Below, one piece after another: positions 61,639-64,000 of a stretch of 64,000 bases of DNA. Source of the DNA: Tautonia marina (GTDB lineage: Bacteria > Planctomycetota > Planctomycetia > Isosphaerales > Isosphaeraceae); the NCBI RefSeq assembly GCF_009177065.1, contig NZ_WEZF01000002.1, forward strand, positions 1 to 64,000. Direction: 5' to 3'. Every line of letters begins with the position of its first letter. Position 1 is the stretch's first letter. A program made the position numbers and the translations under genes. The notes under the pieces were generated by a model, which was not told the origin of the DNA, did not search any database, and worked only from the letters and a program-made list of their open reading frames with translations.

Positions 61639-62562
61639 ATGCACATCAGCGACATCCTTGATCAGCACCAGACCACCTTCAGCTTCGAGTTCTTCCCTCC
61701 GAAAACCTCCAAGGCCTCGGAAGAACTCTTTCAGACGATCAGCCAGCTCCAGGAGCTGCAACCCTCGTTTGTGTCGGTCACCTATGGCGCCGGTGGCACG
61801 ACCCGAGATCGGACTCATGAGCTGATCGTTCGAATTCAGAACGAGACGAACCTGACCGCCGTCTCGCATCTGACCTCCGTCTGCCACACCCGAGAGGAAC
61901 TGGTGGCGATCCTCGATCGCTACGCCGCCTCGGGGATCGAAAACATTCTGGCGCTTCGCGGAGATCCGCCCCGCGATCTGTCAGGATACGACCGCGCGAA
62001 CGACGCGTTCCAATACGCCGAGGAACTCGTTCGGTTTATCGCCAGCCACCCGAACCCGCCCGATCCCCGCGGCTTCGGGATTGGCGTCGCCGGCTTTCCG
62101 GAAGGCCATCCTTCAACCCCGAATCGCCTTCATGAGCTTGACTACCTGAAACGGAAGGTTGACGCCGGAGCACAATATATTTGCACACAACTTTTCTTCG
62201 AAAACCGAGACTTTTTTGACTTTCGAGAACGCTGTGAGATGGCTGGAATCACTGTGCCAATCATCGCCGGAATCATGCCGATCACGTCTCGCCAGGGAAT
62301 GATCCGGATGGCTGATCTGGCACTTGGAGCACGGTTTCCGGCCCGACTCATTCGTGCAATCGAGCGATGTGCACCCGAGTACTCGACCGAGCAGGTTTCC
62401 AAGGTCGGCATCCATTGGGCAACGGAGCAGTGTCGAGACTTACTCGATGCACACGTCCGAGGCATCCATTTTTACACACTGAACAAGAGTGACGCGACCC
62501 GTCAAATATACGAAAATCTTGGCGTGAAAGACTCGATTGCCCTCCGAAGTTCTCCGGTATAA
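61639..62562 (+). CDS. metF: 5,10-methylenetetrahydrofolate reductase
   Basis: This 307-residue enzyme starts at ATG 61639. TFSFEFFPPKTSKASEELF has the catalytic Glu region, PSFVSVTYGAGGTTRDRT is the FAD/folate barrel motif, and SHLTSVCHTREEL, ILALRGDPP and FGIGVAGFPEGHPS are typical. DYLKRKVDAGAQYICTQLFFE and PIIAGIMPITS complete the TIM barrel. It reduces methylene-THF to methyl-THF for methionine synthesis. Its 3' end is 28 bases from the convergent glycosyltransferase stop. Confidence 0.96.
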   Translation: MHISDILDQHQTTFSFEFFPPKTSKASEELFQTISQLQELQPSFVSVTYGAGGTTRDRTHELIVRIQNETNLTAVSHLTSVCHTREELVAILDRYAASGIENILALRGDPPRDLSGYDRANDAFQYAEELVRFIASHPNPPDPRGFGIGVAGFPEGHPSTPNRLHELDYLKRKVDAGAQYICTQLFFENRDFFDFRERCEMAGITVPIIAGIMPITSRQGMIRMADLALGARFPARLIRAIERCAPEYSTEQVSKVGIHWATEQCRDLLDAHVRGIHFYTLNKSDATRQIYENLGVKDSIALRSSPV

Positions 62563-62590
62563 TCGTCTCAAGTTCTACTCCACCGCTTGA

Positions 62591-64000
62591 TCAGGCTACG
62601 CCAAGCGTTCTCCGCTCTGGGAATTGCGACCGCTTGGCGTTCGTCCAAATTGCCTCTAAGGCAAGTCGCTCGTATGCCAGAATCATCTTCTCGTACTCGC
62701 GATCTTTCCTGCCTTCTCGTCTCCAAGCTTGTTCCAGTGGGGGAGAATCGAGAATCGATTCCAAGCGGGCGAGCAGAGTCTCAGGCTGGGTTGGATCAAA
62801 CACGACGACGGTGGGGTCCGCCCGTACATACTCGTCGATCCCAATCACCTCGCTCTGAATCAAGGGCTTACAAAGCTCCTTCTTGATTGAAACAATCTCT
62901 GGACTGAGATCACGCTGGGAGACATCCACAATCACATCAGCAGCAGCCAGTGCATTGTTTACGACAAAATCCTCGAACATTGAGATAAATCGAACTCGAC
63001 TCCCATGAAGCCGAGACGGTTCGGTTCGAGTGAGCCACTGCCCCAGTTCCGGAACACCAAGGATCAGAGCGACAACATCTCGATCTGAACGGACAAGTCT
63101 TGCCCTTTGATCGAGGAACATCCCGATCTGATCTTCCTCAGTATCGTGCAGACATGCCAAAACGATCGTCGATCGAGAGAGACCGAACCAACGGCGTGCG
63201 TCATCTCGTTCCGGTAACTCGGAAACAGGTCGCCCAGCCTCTCGAACGGTCTCAAAATTCCAGCACGTCTCGAGAGGCGTGTAGAGATTGCGAATTCGCC
63301 GGGCCGGGAAGACCACGCGAGACGCCTCGGAAAATGCTTGAATTGCTGTGTGCGCCCCATCGCGATCGAGTGTCAGAAAAGCATCCCGAAAATCAACTGC
63401 TTCCCGAATCGTCCAGATTGAAGGGATTCTTGCAAGCCGCGCGGCATGGAGAGTTGAATATTGATCGAGCCCGATGACGTGAATGAGATCATAATCGTGA
63501 TGGTCAAAGTGATCAGCGAGGATCTGAATCCTGTCCGCGATCGGTTGACGGTCGTCGATCGGCACGACAGAAACTGGGAAGCCTTCGTTCCGGAGCATGG
63601 TCCCCATTGCTCCGTCGATCCGACAACAGACTTCCGCAGCAAGCTTGCCCCGATGACGATATCCCTCGATCAGGTTTCTCACGAACCGTGACGACCCACG
63701 CCCATCGAGCCGACCGAGGTCGATCAGAACTCGAATTGGTTGATCCCCGAGTGACTCCGGAGCTGCCATCGGCCGCGTACTGATCCCCGGCTGATGATCG
63801 TCCCGGATCAGCGCCGGATGATAATAGGGGTCGGTTCGATGTCCCCAGCGTTCCAGAAAACGCTTCTCTTCTTGGGGGTCTAGTGTGAATCCTCGTGAGG
63901 CTCCCTCAAAATGGAACAATTCGGCCCTCGGCGCATAAACGCACCGAAGCCCAATCTCCGCAAGCCGCAAGCAAAAATCAACATCATTGAACCCAACAGC
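62591..64000 (-). CDS. GT2-GT4 glycosyltransferase, 5' end outside the window
   Basis: At least 469 residues are visible; the start lies beyond 64000. The first visible residues, AVGFNDVDFCLRLAEIGLRC followed by VYAPRAELFHFEGASRGF, are the C-terminal end of a family-2 glycosyltransferase domain (N-D-V-D acceptor motif). After a linker, IRVLIDLGRLDGRGSSRFVRNLIEGY begins a family-4-like GT-B domain: LAADHFDHHDYDLIHVIGLDQYS is in the N-lobe, while LACLHDTEEDQIGMFL, ALAAADVIVDVSQRDLSPE and LCKPLIQSEVIGIDEYV are in the C-lobe nucleotide-sugar region. It probably builds a cell-surface polysaccharide. Donor and acceptor are unknown. Confidence 0.82.
   Translation of the reverse strand, partial: AVGFNDVDFCLRLAEIGLRCVYAPRAELFHFEGASRGFTLDPQEEKRFLERWGHRTDPYYHPALIRDDHQPGISTRPMAAPESLGDQPIRVLIDLGRLDGRGSSRFVRNLIEGYRHRGKLAAEVCCRIDGAMGTMLRNEGFPVSVVPIDDRQPIADRIQILADHFDHHDYDLIHVIGLDQYSTLHAARLARIPSIWTIREAVDFRDAFLTLDRDGAHTAIQAFSEASRVVFPARRIRNLYTPLETCWNFETVREAGRPVSELPERDDARRWFGLSRSTIVLACLHDTEEDQIGMFLDQRARLVRSDRDVVALILGVPELGQWLTRTEPSRLHGSRVRFISMFEDFVVNNALAAADVIVDVSQRDLSPEIVSIKKELCKPLIQSEVIGIDEYVRADPTVVVFDPTQPETLLARLESILDSPPLEQAWRREGRKDREYEKMILAYERLALEAIWTNAKRSQFPERRTLGVA

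Noticed and set aside
1-64000. CRISPR array or restriction/defence system
   Set aside because: No regularly spaced direct repeats and no cas, restriction or known defence gene was recognised.

Overview
The window looks like a chromosome segment of a planctomycete, most likely from the Isosphaeraceae/Gemmatales side of the phylum (inference from gene content only). Supporting signs are the high GC content, many sulfatase/alkaline-phosphatase superfamily proteins, Gfo/Idh/MocA oxidoreductases (one with a twin-arginine signal), an ECF sigma factor overlapping a giant Ser/Thr kinase-TPR protein whose DFG motif is replaced by DWG, a surface protein starting with the planctomycete-type LESLEGRTLM leader, and an outer-membrane LptD-like protein. 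No rRNA gene, complete tRNA or CRISPR array was seen.

Layout. 1-5.3 kb is a degraded zone: a frameshifted Gfo/Idh oxidoreductase (330-1115, minus), an intact SGNH-arylsulfatase fusion (1397-3589), an M41-type HEAGH peptidase scrap, and two mutually truncating transposase remnants. 5.3-12.6 kb is a compact plus-strand cluster with visibly more GC-rich codon use: a small secreted CxxCH protein, DUF58, a transglutaminase-fold membrane protein whose catalytic Cys is Asp, a MoxR ATPase, a His/Asp-repeat lipoprotein and a DUF318/ArsP-type permease. It ends next to a tRNA-3'-end-like sequence followed by an intrinsic terminator, so it may be an acquired island. 12.8-18.0 kb holds three alkaline-phosphatase superfamily proteins and a 50-residue membrane peptide. 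18.3-25 kb has a sugar-dehydrogenase/cytochrome fusion, an isochorismatase/ThuA fusion and a beta-helix surface protein, with clear terminator hairpins.

25.1-29.4 kb is the sigma factor/kinase pair. 29.6-39.2 kb is a run of six plus-strand hydrolase/oxidoreductase genes: SGNH-alpha/beta hydrolase fusion, penicillin acylase, glycerophosphodiesterase, PIG-L deacetylase, Gfo/Idh and nitrilase. 39.3-46.4 kb is a minus-strand efflux operon in the order padR, RND pump, membrane-fusion protein, TolC-like channel. 46.5-55.3 kb carries housekeeping or stand-alone genes: rhodanese, CobW GTPase, serine beta-lactamase-like hydrolase, Lon-N domain protein, FolE and a GlcD-GlcF-type fusion. 55.6-64 kb holds LptD-like, a divergent DgkA, a PaaK-like adenylate-forming enzyme, MetF and the C-terminal part of a GT2-GT4 glycosyltransferase running off the window.

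The cluster that most deserves follow-up is 5.3-12.6 kb, where a MoxR/DUF58/pseudo-transglutaminase module is interleaved with three proteins that carry likely metal ligands. Its joint function is inference, not demonstrated.
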